Origin: an uncultured Collinsella sp.
GTDB taxonomy: Bacteria > Actinomycetota > Coriobacteriia > Coriobacteriales > Coriobacteriaceae
Length of the DNA: 64,000 nucleotides
Direction of reading: 5' to 3'
Assembly (NCBI GenBank): GCA_900552685.1
Contig: USAJ01000005.1
Span: forward strand, 1 to 64,000
Positions 19,342 to 27,472 of this stretch are shown in pieces; position 1 is the stretch's first letter, and every line of letters starts with the position of its first letter. A model generated the notes under the pieces. It was given only the letters and a program-made list of their open reading frames with translations, did no database searches and had not been told where the DNA came from. The position numbers and the translations under genes were made by a program.

Positions 19342-21084
19342 CTAAATCACCGGGATATACCGTGACAAATACTCCTTGAGCGCCGGATCGCACACATAGA
19401 GATACGTTCCCAGCATACCGCGCGTCATGAGAACGTAGTAGGCGTTGACGATGATCTTTCGCAGGTCATCGTCGCTCGCCTTTTTCTTTGCGACGGCATC
19501 TTTAAAGTTCGCTTTGTTAACGCAGACGGCTCCTATATCGGTGTCGTAATAAATGTCTGGTCCCAGAATTACGAAGCCGTAGTTGAGGTCGTAGCCCTGC
19601 ACCGTGTGGATACATCCGACTTCGTTTACGGCGTTGGCGGAGTTAACCCAATCCTTTTGGCTCGAGTTCCAACGTTTAGGGATGTCCTCGATGATGATAT
19701 CGAACGCGTCTTTGTATTTCTTCGTTTGCCACTTCCACGCAAAGCCTGCCGTCATACGGGATAGGCCAACTTCTTCTTCCTTGGCTTGCTGCAGAGAACA
19801 GAAATCCTCAAATCGGTTGACGATTCCAAACTGGTATCTGGGGATATCGCTGTCCGGATCCCCGGCCCGCGAATCGTAAGGCTCCGATGAAAAGAGTTCT
19901 TTGAACTTCATGCCGGTGTGCATGTACGCCTTGTTGTCGAGTAAGTCGTAGACAAAATCGAGGTATTCGTCACCACCGCGCACGCGCATTTGTGTGCTTA
20001 GGCCGAACTCTTCAGTTTCAATGCCCGCTTCTTCGAGCTGATTGAGTCGCTGCTCAAGGCCGTCCCGATTAAGTCCGGATGCACGAACCTGCTGTTTGGG
20101 GTCGTAGAACAGGTACGCCTTGTCACAGCATGTGAATATCCAGTCAACCTGGTTGCTCGAGCGCGGAAGGCCGAGGCGATCGCAGGTATTGTAAAAAGCC
20201 CCGATGCCGGCGCCGACGGTCAAGCAGTTTCCCAGTCGGTGTGCCTCGTCGACAAGCAGGATGTCATACCGATTCTTTTTGGTAACATCACTGGGGGTCA
20301 GGATATCTCCGGGCTTTAACCCAGGAAGGAAGTGCGTGAGCCTTTTGAGCGTTTTGCTCAGAGACTCCATGGGTGTCACGAAACCGACCCGCAGGCCGGA
20401 TAGCTTGGGTTCGTTTTTGATTTTGAACATGAGGCTTATGGCAAGGATGGTTTTGCCTGTTCCGGGCGCGCCGTTTACGACGGTTACGCGTTTCTTCTTG
20501 GGGCTGCCGTGCTCAACGTCTTTCTGTTCCTGCTCGAGACGCTTGTAAATCGTCTCAATCGTTTCATATTGATCGGGTGTGAGCGTTTTGAAAGGCGAAA
20601 ATTTAAACAGGTCAGTGTTCTCGAGCTCTTCGATGGGGTGAATTGCATAGTTTTCTTCGCGTAGTTTTGTCCATAGCGTTCGGAACTTCTGGCGGTACTG
20701 AGGTCGCTCAAAGTAATCGAATTGGGCATAGCCATTGTTGCCATTGGTTACCTGGTATTTTTCGTCAGCGCAGAACAGTTCGATGAGCCTGTTTTCAAAC
20801 TCAAATGTCGCCGACTGATTGAAGGTTGGGTTGTCGATCAGTAGTGTTCGATCGAAATCCTTGTCCACGTTTGCGGCGTGTTGCTTCATGCGGCGTTGAT
20901 AGTTGGTTGTTTGGCCAATGTATGCCGTCTTCTTTTTACTGTTGGTCAGGATGTAGAGAACAGGCCAGCTCTCGTCATGGTGAGTCCCGGGCTCTGGCGT
21001 GCCAAAGTCTTGTAGCGATTCGCTTGCCTCGAAGGGCTTGGGTAGGGGAAGCGTGTATTGCCGAAGGGCGAACTCATTACTCAC
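19342..21084 (-). CDS. GIY-YIG nuclease fused to DUF2075 helicase
   Basis: This protein has 580 residues from the GTG at 21084. Residues 42-66 form a GIY-YIG-like domain (VLYILTNS, AYIGQTTNYQRR) with a candidate catalytic Glu near 97 (EFENRLIELF). An SF1-like DUF2075 helicase follows: Walker A GAPGTGKT at 205-212, DEAH at 279-282 (LLVDEAHRLG), a TQMRVRGG segment, and VLMTRGMLGTYLYV near the end. The GTG start overlaps the end of the upstream MazG gene by 8 nt and has AGAAAGG about 10 nt before it, so translation is probably coupled. A longer start at 21141 lacks such a site. A role in defence against foreign DNA is inferred from domain content and location. Confidence 0.75.
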   Translation of the reverse strand: MSNEFALRQYTLPLPKPFEASESLQDFGTPEPGTHHDESWPVLYILTNSKKKTAYIGQTTNYQRRMKQHAANVDKDFDRTLLIDNPTFNQSATFEFENRLIELFCADEKYQVTNGNNGYAQFDYFERPQYRQKFRTLWTKLREENYAIHPIEELENTDLFKFSPFKTLTPDQYETIETIYKRLEQEQKDVEHGSPKKKRVTVVNGAPGTGKTILAISLMFKIKNEPKLSGLRVGFVTPMESLSKTLKRLTHFLPGLKPGDILTPSDVTKKNRYDILLVDEAHRLGNCLTVGAGIGAFYNTCDRLGLPRSSNQVDWIFTCCDKAYLFYDPKQQVRASGLNRDGLEQRLNQLEEAGIETEEFGLSTQMRVRGGDEYLDFVYDLLDNKAYMHTGMKFKELFSSEPYDSRAGDPDSDIPRYQFGIVNRFEDFCSLQQAKEEEVGLSRMTAGFAWKWQTKKYKDAFDIIIEDIPKRWNSSQKDWVNSANAVNEVGCIHTVQGYDLNYGFVILGPDIYYDTDIGAVCVNKANFKDAVAKKKASDDDLRKIIVNAYYVLMTRGMLGTYLYVCDPALKEYLSRYIPVI

Positions 21085-21433
21085 GGTGGCCCGCCTTTCT
21101 GTATTCGTTGGATGATGCGTCGACGGGGTAGCGCTCGCCATTGCGCTTTAGCTTGGACGAGAGCGCCGCCTGTAAGTCGATGTCATTGAGGTCGGCAAAA
21201 CGCAGGAGGAAAAGAAGCGTGTCGGCAATTTCGTCTTCGATAGCTTGGCGTTGCTCGGTATCTTCGAACATTTCTGCTATGTGCTCGTCGCTTATAAAGC
21301 GGAAGAGCTGTAGCAGCTCGGAGGACTCAGTTACCATGCCGATGGCGAGTTCTTTCGGCGTGTGATATTTGCGCCAGTCGCGTGCGTCGCAAAAATCTCT
21401 AACTTGTACCGTCATGGCATCGAGCTTATCCAT
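21077..21433 (-). CDS. MazG-like nucleotide pyrophosphohydrolase
   Basis: This 118-residue all-alpha NTP pyrophosphohydrolase has the MazG/dCTPase metal motifs: E-x-x-E in GMVTESSELLQLF and E-x-x-D in EDEIADTLLFLLRF. The family hydrolyses NTPs or dNTPs to monophosphates and often cleans up modified nucleotides. ATG 21433 is chosen because GGGAGG lies 9 nt upstream. Its stop codon overlaps the GTG of the GIY-YIG/helicase gene, which makes the two a coupled pair. Phage-defence islands often carry nucleotide-depleting enzymes, so a joint role is plausible but unproven. Confidence 0.8.
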   Translation of the reverse strand: MDKLDAMTVQVRDFCDARDWRKYHTPKELAIGMVTESSELLQLFRFISDEHIAEMFEDTEQRQAIEDEIADTLLFLLRFADLNDIDLQAALSSKLKRNGERYPVDASSNEYRKAGHRE

Positions 21434-21548
21434 CGTCCGCAACCTCCCTGATGTTCATTGTTTTATTATGGCCGTATCTGGGATTTATTGCACATCATTT
21501 GGGGCGTGCGGTTTGTTCGGTCGCGATTGCCCGGTAGGAGGTTCCACC

Positions 21549-21740
21549 GTGAAGATCGATGTCGATGTAGACCAGCTGCGCGAGAGCCTGCTCGACCGCG
21601 CGGGGAGTGCGGCGGGCGTGGGCTTTCCCGCTGCCATGCTCGACGTGATGGATATCGAGGATGAGTCCCCTCAAGAGCTCCTAGCCCGAGCCGAACGCGA
21701 AGGCCTCGACCTCCGCGACTTTGCCGTCGACGATGACTAG
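21549..21740 (+). CDS. Small acidic hypothetical protein
   Basis: This 63-residue protein starts with GTG (KIDVDVDQLRESLLDRAGS) behind a strong AGGAGG at about 21538-21543, and ends in an acidic DDD tail. No domain is recognisable. It is transcribed divergently from the MazG gene, and its good ribosome-binding site makes it a real gene. Confidence 0.6.
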   Translation: MKIDVDVDQLRESLLDRAGSAAGVGFPAAMLDVMDIEDESPQELLARAEREGLDLRDFAVDDD

Positions 21741-21760
21741 GGTAGCTAATTTGGGACGGG
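21740..21760 (+). repeat. REP-like repeat (GCTAATTTGGGACGGG type)
   Basis: The 21-bp sequence starting GGGTAGCTAATTTGGGACGG is repeated exactly at 25235-25255, again just after a stop codon. It carries the GGGAC core shared by the other REP families here. Confidence 0.6.
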
Positions 21761-21837
21761 CATCTGTACCCGCAGCTGCGCGAAAATGCACGATGGGCAG
21801 CCGCAATGGAGTCTAATGAGCTCGTGACCGTTCTATT

Positions 21838-22022
21838 TTGGCTGCACGCTGGCTAAGTGAGTAGGCTTTATTGGAAATCCTGAGCACCCGACAATTTTGC
21901 TTCAACAAACCCGCAGGTCACAGACTTGTGCTTTGGTGACGTGGTCGGCGATTCGACAAAAGTCTACTCACTTAGTTTTGAGAGACGCTAATTGTCCGCA
22001 ACGAGACCCCAGCCGGGGCGAT
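21838..22022 (+). repeat. Inverted-repeat-bounded element B (about 185 bp)
   Basis: Arms at 21853-21870 (CTAAGTGAGTAGGCTTTA) and 21958-21975 pair at 16 of 18 positions. The interior holds CCGCAGGTCACAGACTTG followed by TGCTTT at 21911-21934. The similarity with element C continues outside the right arm (ATTGTCCGCAACGAGACCCC), so the repeated unit is larger than the hairpin. No reading frame is evident. Confidence 0.75.
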
Positions 22023-22103
22023 TGATGCTCAAGAGTGGCCAATTCGGGACGGCTGCCCCGCCCCTCTTAGGGACAAGGCAGGGGTTGCGGTGACTTTGCG
22101 CAC

Positions 22104-22160
22104 AAAAAATGCCGGGGGTAAGACCCCGGCTCTTGGAGGCCCCTCTTTTTGGAGGGTACC
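22104..22160 (-). ncRNA. Candidate small RNA ending in an intrinsic terminator
   Basis: A well-formed minus-strand promoter at 22167-22195 would start transcription near 22160. The transcript ends about 55 nt later in a GCCGGGG / CCCCGGC hairpin followed by a T-rich run (22132 to 22104). No reading frame or gene lies downstream, so the product would be a short structured RNA. It matches no RNA family I recognise. Confidence 0.4.
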
Positions 22161-22166
22161 GATTTC

Positions 22167-22195
22167 TTTATAGCATGAGATCGGACGGCTTTCAA
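22167..22195 (-). promoter_or_regulatory. Sigma-70-type promoter on minus strand
   Basis: On the minus strand TTGAAA (22195-22190) and TATAAA (22172-22167) are separated by exactly 17 bp, a near-consensus promoter in a gap without genes. Confidence 0.5.
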
Positions 22196-22308
22196 ATGGC
22201 GCCATGTGGATGGGATGGCGCGCCTGATAAAGCCCTCAATGAATGGCATCTAACTAGCGTTCGTGATAATAAAGAAGTCGGTCATCTCAAAAGAGAAGGC
22301 TTCCAAGT

Positions 22309-22334
22309 GCCGGGGACGTTTTCCCGGCTTTTTT
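22309..22334 (+). terminator. Intrinsic terminator
   Basis: A GCCGGG stem with loop GACGTTTT closes on CCCGGC and is followed by TTTTTT. What it terminates on the plus strand is unclear: 22133-22308 has no convincing gene. Confidence 0.55.
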
Positions 22335-22376
22335 CATTTCGGTGTCAATTCAAATGTTTTTCAACCCATCCCCTTA

Positions 22377-22449
22377 ATAACTTGCGGTGAAATAGGGACT
22401 GTTTAGGCTGCTAGAAGGCCTATTCAGTCCCTATTTCACCGCAAGTTAT
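22377..22449. repeat. Perfect 25-bp palindrome (TTGCGGTGAAAT REP family)
   Basis: Arms 22377-22401 and 22425-22449 are fully complementary, with a 23-nt loop. The motif TTGCGGTGAAATAGGGACT recurs, slightly changed, at 56988 and 57078-57144. It lies just past the antiporter stop. Confidence 0.75.
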
Positions 22450-22461
22450 GGGTGGGGATGG

Positions 22462-24063
22462 CTACGACGCCAGCGTGGCAATGACGGCTTCGTCGCCGGC
22501 GTATATGAGGGTGTTGCCGTCGGGGATGATCGTTTGGCCGTCGCGCTTGAGCATCACGACGATAAACGGGTGCTTGCCCTGCGGCACGTCGCGCAGGCGC
22601 TGCCCTGCCAGGCGACCGTGGGGTGTCACGGTGACCTCGCGCAGCGTAACCTCGGCGCGCTCTTCAAACGTCGGCGCGGCCATAACCAGCAGGTCGCCTT
22701 CTTCAATTACGGTATCGCCGTTGGGCAGCACCGGGTGCGCTCCATCGCGCAGCACCAGGACCACGAGCATGTCCGTTGCACTGCCAATATCCGCGAGCGA
22801 GCGTCCGGCAAACGGATGTCCAGCTCCCACCTTGAGTTTGACGAACGACATGCCGTCCTCGTCGCGGTAATCGTTAAACGTGCGGCGCACGTCGCCTTCT
22901 GCATCGATCATATCGAGTTTCTTTGCCACTGCTGGCAGCAGCGAGCCCTGCACCACAATGCTCGACACGGCAATTACAAACACCAGGTCAAACAGGTCGT
23001 GACCGCCGGGTACACCGGTCACCACGGCAAAGAGACTAAAGACGACCGATGCTGCTCCGCGCAGGCCCGCCCAGCTTACGAGCGCTACCTGGCGAGGGTT
23101 TGTCTTAAAGGGCGCCAGCAGCAGACCGACGGCGATGGGGCGGCTCACGAAGAGCATAAACGCCATGAGTGCCAGGCCCGGCAGCAGCATTTGCGGCAGG
23201 CGGGCGGGCGTCACGAGCAGGCCGAGCAAAAAGAAGATGGTCATCTCGGCCATTTCGGTGAGGGTGTCGAAGAAGTGCGCCAGCTCGACCTTACCGGTGA
23301 TGTCGCTCGCGCCTAGCACGATGCCGGCAAGGTACACGGCCAAAAAGCCGTTGCCGCCCAGGTAGCTCGGCAGCGCGTAGGCAACGATCGCCACGGCGAA
23401 TAAAAAGATAGTCTGCGTGCCCTCGGCTGTTGCGTGTGCGCGCTCAATCAGGCGGCCCGATGCCCAGCCGATAACAAGGCCTAGCCCCGCGCCCAGGATG
23501 ATCTGATTGGCCAGCAGCACGGGGATGTTAATGTCGCCGCCGGCCGCGAGGGTCGCGAGCACGGCGGTGAGCATGTAGGCGACGGGGTCGTTGGAGCCCG
23601 ATTCGACCTCGAGCAGCGAGTCGGTGCCGCCTTTTAGCGAAAGACTGTGCTCGCGCAGCACACTAAAGACGCTGGCTGCATCGGTCGATGCCACGACCGA
23701 TCCCAGCAGCAGGCCGCCGATCCAGTCGAAGCCTAGTACAAAGTGCGCGAACACGCCGGTGATGCCAGCGGTGATGACGACGCCGAGTGTGCTCAGCAGC
23801 ACCGCGGGCACGGCGACAGGTTTGGCGCGGTCGATGTTGGTGTTAAAGCCGCCGTAGAACATGATGAACAGCAGCGCCGTGCTGCAGACGGTTTCGGTGA
23901 GCGCGTAGTCGCTAAAGTGGATGTGCGCCGGACCGTTGACGCCCAGCAGCATGCCGAGAGCGATAAAGATGAGCAGGGTGGGGAAGGGAAGCTTTTTGCC
24001 GACGGGCTTGATGGTCAGGCACAAAATGATGACGAGACCGATAAAAAGAAGGATCTGGTTCAT
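22462..24063 (-). CDS. CPA1-type cation/proton antiporter with TrkA-C domain (NhaP2-like)
   Basis: This 533-residue membrane protein exchanges Na+ or K+ for protons. About 12-13 hydrophobic segments span residues 1-380. They include the ion-binding region ASTDAASVFSVL and ESGSNDPVAYML (S-N-D motif), and the late membrane motif SWAGLRGAASVVFSL. A cytoplasmic part follows with an RCK_C/TrkA-C domain (FVKLKVGAGHPFAGRSLADI ... EEGDLLVMA) and a second, shorter repeat (HGRLAGQRLRDV ... AGDEAVIATL). This is the NhaP2 architecture, in which nucleotide or ion binding to TrkA-C controls activity. ATG 24063 is preceded by AGGAGC. Confidence 0.88.
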   Translation of the reverse strand: MNQILLFIGLVIILCLTIKPVGKKLPFPTLLIFIALGMLLGVNGPAHIHFSDYALTETVCSTALLFIMFYGGFNTNIDRAKPVAVPAVLLSTLGVVITAGITGVFAHFVLGFDWIGGLLLGSVVASTDAASVFSVLREHSLSLKGGTDSLLEVESGSNDPVAYMLTAVLATLAAGGDINIPVLLANQIILGAGLGLVIGWASGRLIERAHATAEGTQTIFLFAVAIVAYALPSYLGGNGFLAVYLAGIVLGASDITGKVELAHFFDTLTEMAEMTIFFLLGLLVTPARLPQMLLPGLALMAFMLFVSRPIAVGLLLAPFKTNPRQVALVSWAGLRGAASVVFSLFAVVTGVPGGHDLFDLVFVIAVSSIVVQGSLLPAVAKKLDMIDAEGDVRRTFNDYRDEDGMSFVKLKVGAGHPFAGRSLADIGSATDMLVVLVLRDGAHPVLPNGDTVIEEGDLLVMAAPTFEERAEVTLREVTVTPHGRLAGQRLRDVPQGKHPFIVVMLKRDGQTIIPDGNTLIYAGDEAVIATLAS

Positions 24064-24283
24064 GGATAGTGTCCGCTCCTGGGTGGTTGGCGTGGCACGG
24101 TCGATTGTCTGCGATTATTTGTACCCAAAGGTGGTGGGTTTATGGGGTCGAGCCGTGTGTGCTCGCATTTTCGACACGAGGCCGAGGCGCGGGAGGCACT
24201 GGGTGGGGAGTTGATGCTGGTGAGGCGGTATTTCCGGGGCGTGTGGGCGGCCGCTAATGAGCGTTGGCGGCTTGCGGTACTTT

Positions 24284-24309
24284 CCAGCTTTATTGCAACG
24301 GAGTACAAT
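24284..24309 (+). promoter_or_regulatory. Possible promoter for the metallophosphoesterase gene
   Basis: TACAAT at 24304-24309 makes a good -10, about 75 bp before the start codon; the -35 (TTCCAG-like) is weak. The remaining 24064-24384 gap shows nothing else. Confidence 0.35.
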
Positions 24310-24384
24310 GGGTAACGTTTAAGTTCAACTTGAAGTTTTAGTCGTGGCATCGGGCTTCGGCCGTAATGCAGGGAAAGGCGTTCC

Positions 24385-25224
24385 ATGGCGATCTATGTGA
24401 CATCTGATGCTCACGGGCACGTGCGCGCGCTGGACGAGGCCCTTTCCAAGATCTCGCTGACGTCCGACGACACGCTGTATGTGCTGGGCGACATGATTGA
24501 CCGCGGTCCCGATCCGGTCGGCGTCATCAACTTGGTGCGGTCGCTGCCCAACGCTCGCGTGCTTAAGGGCAACCACGAGCAGATTATGCTCGACGCGATC
24601 ATTGGGCAGGACCCGCTCGATGCCGAGACCTGGGACATCAACGGCGGATGGACCACGCGCCAACAGCTCAACGAAATGGAATTTGAGGCATACGAGGAAC
24701 TGGTGCGCTGGGCTGCCGCCCTGCCGCTCTATGCGGTGGCCGAGACTGCCGAGCGGCCGTATCTGCTGGTGCACGCCGGCATTCAGACCGAGGCGGCGCG
24801 TGCGTTTTTGCTTGAGCATGGTGTCGATTGCGCCGACGGCAGGGGAGCGGTTGATGCCGATACCGAGCTGCTGCAGCAAATGCTCGCCGTGCAGTCGTCT
24901 GACGACTTGCTGTGGATTCGCCATGGCTATTGGGATGCGCCGACTGGGTTGCTTTCTGCCGAGGGCAAGGGTCCGGTCGTGGTGAGCGGCCACACGCCTA
25001 CGGTGTCGCTGGGGCGTTATTGCGAGGTCGGCGGCCTGGCGGGGCTCGATGAGGAGTCGGGCCGCGGGCAGATGGTGCGCCTGGGCGGCGAGGACACCGC
25101 CGGCGTGCCCGATCGCATCGATATCGACTGTGCGGCGGCCACCGGTTCCGAGTTCGGCCGCGTTGGCATCCTGCGCCTGGACGACGGGGCGGAGTTCTAC
25201 GCAAACATTCTTCCCGGCGAGTAA
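24385..25224 (+). CDS. Metallophosphoesterase (PPP-type serine/threonine phosphatase-like)
   Basis: This 279-residue dinuclear metal phosphatase shows the calcineurin-like motif set near its start: D-x-H in TSDAHGHV, GD-x-x-DRG in VLGDMIDRGPD, GNHE in LKGNHEQI, then H in LLVHAGI and GH-TP in VVSGHTPT. This order matches bacterial PrpA/ApaH-related phosphatases. The substrate could be a phosphoprotein or a dinucleotide polyphosphate; sequence alone does not decide. It is a single gene with its own likely promoter, followed by a cluster of repeats. Confidence 0.85.
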   Translation: MAIYVTSDAHGHVRALDEALSKISLTSDDTLYVLGDMIDRGPDPVGVINLVRSLPNARVLKGNHEQIMLDAIIGQDPLDAETWDINGGWTTRQQLNEMEFEAYEELVRWAAALPLYAVAETAERPYLLVHAGIQTEAARAFLLEHGVDCADGRGAVDADTELLQQMLAVQSSDDLLWIRHGYWDAPTGLLSAEGKGPVVVSGHTPTVSLGRYCEVGGLAGLDEESGRGQMVRLGGEDTAGVPDRIDIDCAAATGSEFGRVGILRLDDGAEFYANILPGE

Positions 25225-25234
25225 TCGGTGCAAA

Positions 25235-25323
25235 GGGTAGCTAATTTGGGACGGGCTTTTTGACTACTTTTGCCCTTCTGCCCATCAAATGATTTTTCTG
25301 GGACGGGGATTAAATAATCATTT
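25235..25323 (+). repeat. Two REP-like repeats after the metallophosphoesterase gene
   Basis: 25235-25255 is an exact copy of the 21740 repeat. 25287-25323 is a hairpin (AATGATTTTTC...ATAATCATT) around GGGACGGGG; a close copy lies at 36421-36455. Confidence 0.6.
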
Positions 25324-25506
25324 GGCTGCCCACCGGCTAAGTGAGTAGACTTTTTTGGAAATGCCGAGCACCCAACATATTTGCCTCAATAAAACCGCAG
25401 GTCACAGACTTGTGCTTTGTCGGTGTGGTCGGGGATTCGGTAAAAGTCTACTCACTTAGTTTTGCGTGATGCATATTGTCCGCAACGAGACCCCAGCCGA
25501 GGTGAT
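25324..25506 (+). repeat. Inverted-repeat-bounded element C (second copy of B)
   Basis: Arms 25337-25354 and 25442-25459 are perfect 18-nt complements (CTAAGTGAGTAGACTTTT). The interior core AAAACCGCAGGTCACAGA is at 25391-25408. It closely resembles element B along about 180 bp, including the segment ATTGTCCGCAACGAGACCCC past the right arm. It fills most of the 25225-25539 gap. Confidence 0.8.
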
Positions 25507-25539
25507 TCCATCGCAAATTCTGGTACCGGGGGCAGCTAA

Positions 25540-27120
25540 TTAGGCCCCGTACGGGTTGCGGGCTCGTTCGATGCGCTGGCGGATGTGGGCGTACTCGATA
25601 ATCAGCAGCACCAGCAGCAGGGCCATGATAGCCAGGTAGCTCACGACGGCACCCATCAGGCCAAGCAGGTTGATCAGGATCACCGGGAGCACCACGCTCA
25701 CGGCAAAGCAGATCAGGTAGATCTTGGTGACGTCTCCAGCGTGGCGCAGCACCGTGATGATGGCGTAGATAAAGTCGATGGCCGCGGTTACGCCGCCGGA
25801 GACGACCATCAGCAGCGCCAATGTGCGGTAGCGCTCAAAGTTGAGGCCGTACATAAAGCTCATGAGGGGAATGCCGGGGCCGGCCATAAATGCGGCGCAC
25901 ACGCCGGTGATGGCTACGATCAGCGCCATAACGGCAATAATAATTAAGTCAAAACGGCGGCGTTTGCGCGGGTTCGCCCAAATGCTCGACAGGCGCAAGA
26001 GCTGCGGTTTATAGACAAATCCGATGCTCAGCAAAATAGCCTGAGCCGGAAAGAACAGGGCATTAAAGTACAGCTGATATTTGTAGGCCAGCGTGCCTTC
26101 CATCACAAACTTGGGCATGCTCTCGATAAGGTTGAACAAAAAGAGCGCGCCAAAGAGCGGGGCGCATTGCGCAAAGAGGCGGCCGACTTCGCGCAGGCTC
26201 ACGCGACGCGATTTTTCGGTTTCGAGCAGAGCGAGCGGGGCAGTGACCAGCACAAGCGAGGCAATCGCGGTAACACCCATAGCCATGGCCGCGATGGGCA
26301 TGCTGCGCGTAAGGAACAGCGCCGCGCTAAACACCACGATGACGCCGGCGGAACGCAGCGTTTGGCTCATGCCGGCCAGGTAGAGTTTATCGGCCTGCTG
26401 CAGGCGGCCCTCGTACACGTCCGCCACACCGTCGATCGCCTTATACAGGTAGACGCCCAGGCCGATCGTCGCCATATGCGCGTCATAGCCGCGGGCGCTG
26501 CTGTATGCAAGGCCGCAGGCCAGCGCGATTGCTCCGCAAAGCCAGCGATTGAGCTGGTAGGAGGCAAAGGACGTCTTCTCGTCGATATCCGAGACTTGGA
26601 AATTGCGCACGCCGTAGTTGCACGCGATCATGATGAGCGTGCCGGTGACAAAGGCGATGGAGAATTTGCCTGCTTCCTCGGCGCCCACGAGCTGCGTGGA
26701 CACGATGGTGAGCAGGGGAAACGCGAAGCCCCACACGGCGGTGCCCAGAGTATTCCAGAGATAGTCGCGGCGGGTGGCGTGCTCTTCGTATTCGGCTTCC
26801 TGCGTGGAGAAGCCGCCGCCGTAGACAGCGCCGAGCAGGCGGTTCCACCAGGCGTTGACCATGCGGTGGATGGGTCCGGGCTCGCGATCGCGCTCGCGAC
26901 GACGGCGCGTGGCCTGGCCGCTATCGGGCCCGCCGGCGTTGCGCTGGCTCAGCTCCTGGATGCGCGCGAGCTCTTCGGCGGTGTGCGAGGCAGGGAAGAG
27001 GCCGTTCTCGATGCGTCCGCCCTGGGCCTTTGCGGTGCCGTTGCTCGCTACGGCGGGGTCGGCGACGCCATTGCGGCGGGCGATGGCGCGGCGGATGCTA
27101 TCGAGGGGCGTGATACTCAA
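25540..27120 (-). CDS. Polysaccharide flippase-like membrane protein (MATE/Wzx-type)
   Basis: This 526-residue protein has a soluble N-terminus of about 130 residues, rich in Arg/Glu (QATRRRRERDREPG). Twelve or so transmembrane helices follow, in the pattern of Wzx/MurJ-like lipid-linked oligosaccharide flippases (first helix TLGTAVWGFAFPLLTIVSTQ, with a GVRNFQVSDIDE loop afterwards). Polysaccharide export across the membrane is the likely role. The start is TTG at 27120, supported by AAAGGAC 9 nt upstream. It stands alone, not inside a glycosyltransferase cluster, so the substrate remains unknown. Confidence 0.75.
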   Translation of the reverse strand: MSITPLDSIRRAIARRNGVADPAVASNGTAKAQGGRIENGLFPASHTAEELARIQELSQRNAGGPDSGQATRRRRERDREPGPIHRMVNAWWNRLLGAVYGGGFSTQEAEYEEHATRRDYLWNTLGTAVWGFAFPLLTIVSTQLVGAEEAGKFSIAFVTGTLIMIACNYGVRNFQVSDIDEKTSFASYQLNRWLCGAIALACGLAYSSARGYDAHMATIGLGVYLYKAIDGVADVYEGRLQQADKLYLAGMSQTLRSAGVIVVFSAALFLTRSMPIAAMAMGVTAIASLVLVTAPLALLETEKSRRVSLREVGRLFAQCAPLFGALFLFNLIESMPKFVMEGTLAYKYQLYFNALFFPAQAILLSIGFVYKPQLLRLSSIWANPRKRRRFDLIIIAVMALIVAITGVCAAFMAGPGIPLMSFMYGLNFERYRTLALLMVVSGGVTAAIDFIYAIITVLRHAGDVTKIYLICFAVSVVLPVILINLLGLMGAVVSYLAIMALLLVLLIIEYAHIRQRIERARNPYGA

Positions 27121-27220
27121 GGCGGAGTCCTTTCTATTGCTGCGCTCTAGTATAGACGCGACGGCGTTTGCTCGTGTTTTTGAACAGGCTGTTCAGCAAT
27201 TTCGGCGGCGCCATTCAGTA

Positions 27221-27335
27221 GTCGGCACTTGAGGACGTTCCTTATGTGCCGGCATCCGGGGACGCTCCTTGGTTGTTGCCTGTTCAAGAGTGTCCCCAAT
27301 GACTAGTCGTTTAAGAGTGTCCCCAATGACTAGGC
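27221..27335. repeat. REP-like repeats upstream of pckA
   Basis: 27221-27254 is a hairpin of the GGCACTTGGGGACGTTCC type (CGGCAC...GTGCCG), also present at 40028-40064. Then AAGAGTGTCCCCAATGACTA occurs twice, spaced 25 bp apart (27286 and 27311), with a third diverged copy at 47366-47405. The remainder of 27121-27472 holds the pckA leader. Confidence 0.6.
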
Positions 27336-27472
27336 CGCTTGCCTGCGATTTTTGACCGTTGGGCGGGCGCTTCGCCGTTGCCGCAAAAACGTTTTTGCAT
27401 ATCGGGTACAACGGCCTTTACGTGAGTAAAGTGCGCGCCGCGTCCGCGTGTCGCGTTTTTAAAGGAGGCCCC

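Noticed and set aside
22109..22390. Plus-strand frame of 93 codons between the small acidic protein and the antiporter
   Set aside because: It crosses two terminator hairpins and has no ribosome-binding site.
24325..25233. Open frame antisense to the metallophosphoesterase gene
   Set aside because: The plus-strand frame contains all catalytic motifs; the antisense product has none.
27286..27335. Short direct repeats considered as a CRISPR array
   Set aside because: Only two units 25 bp apart, no spacer-repeat periodicity, no cas genes; they belong to a REP family.
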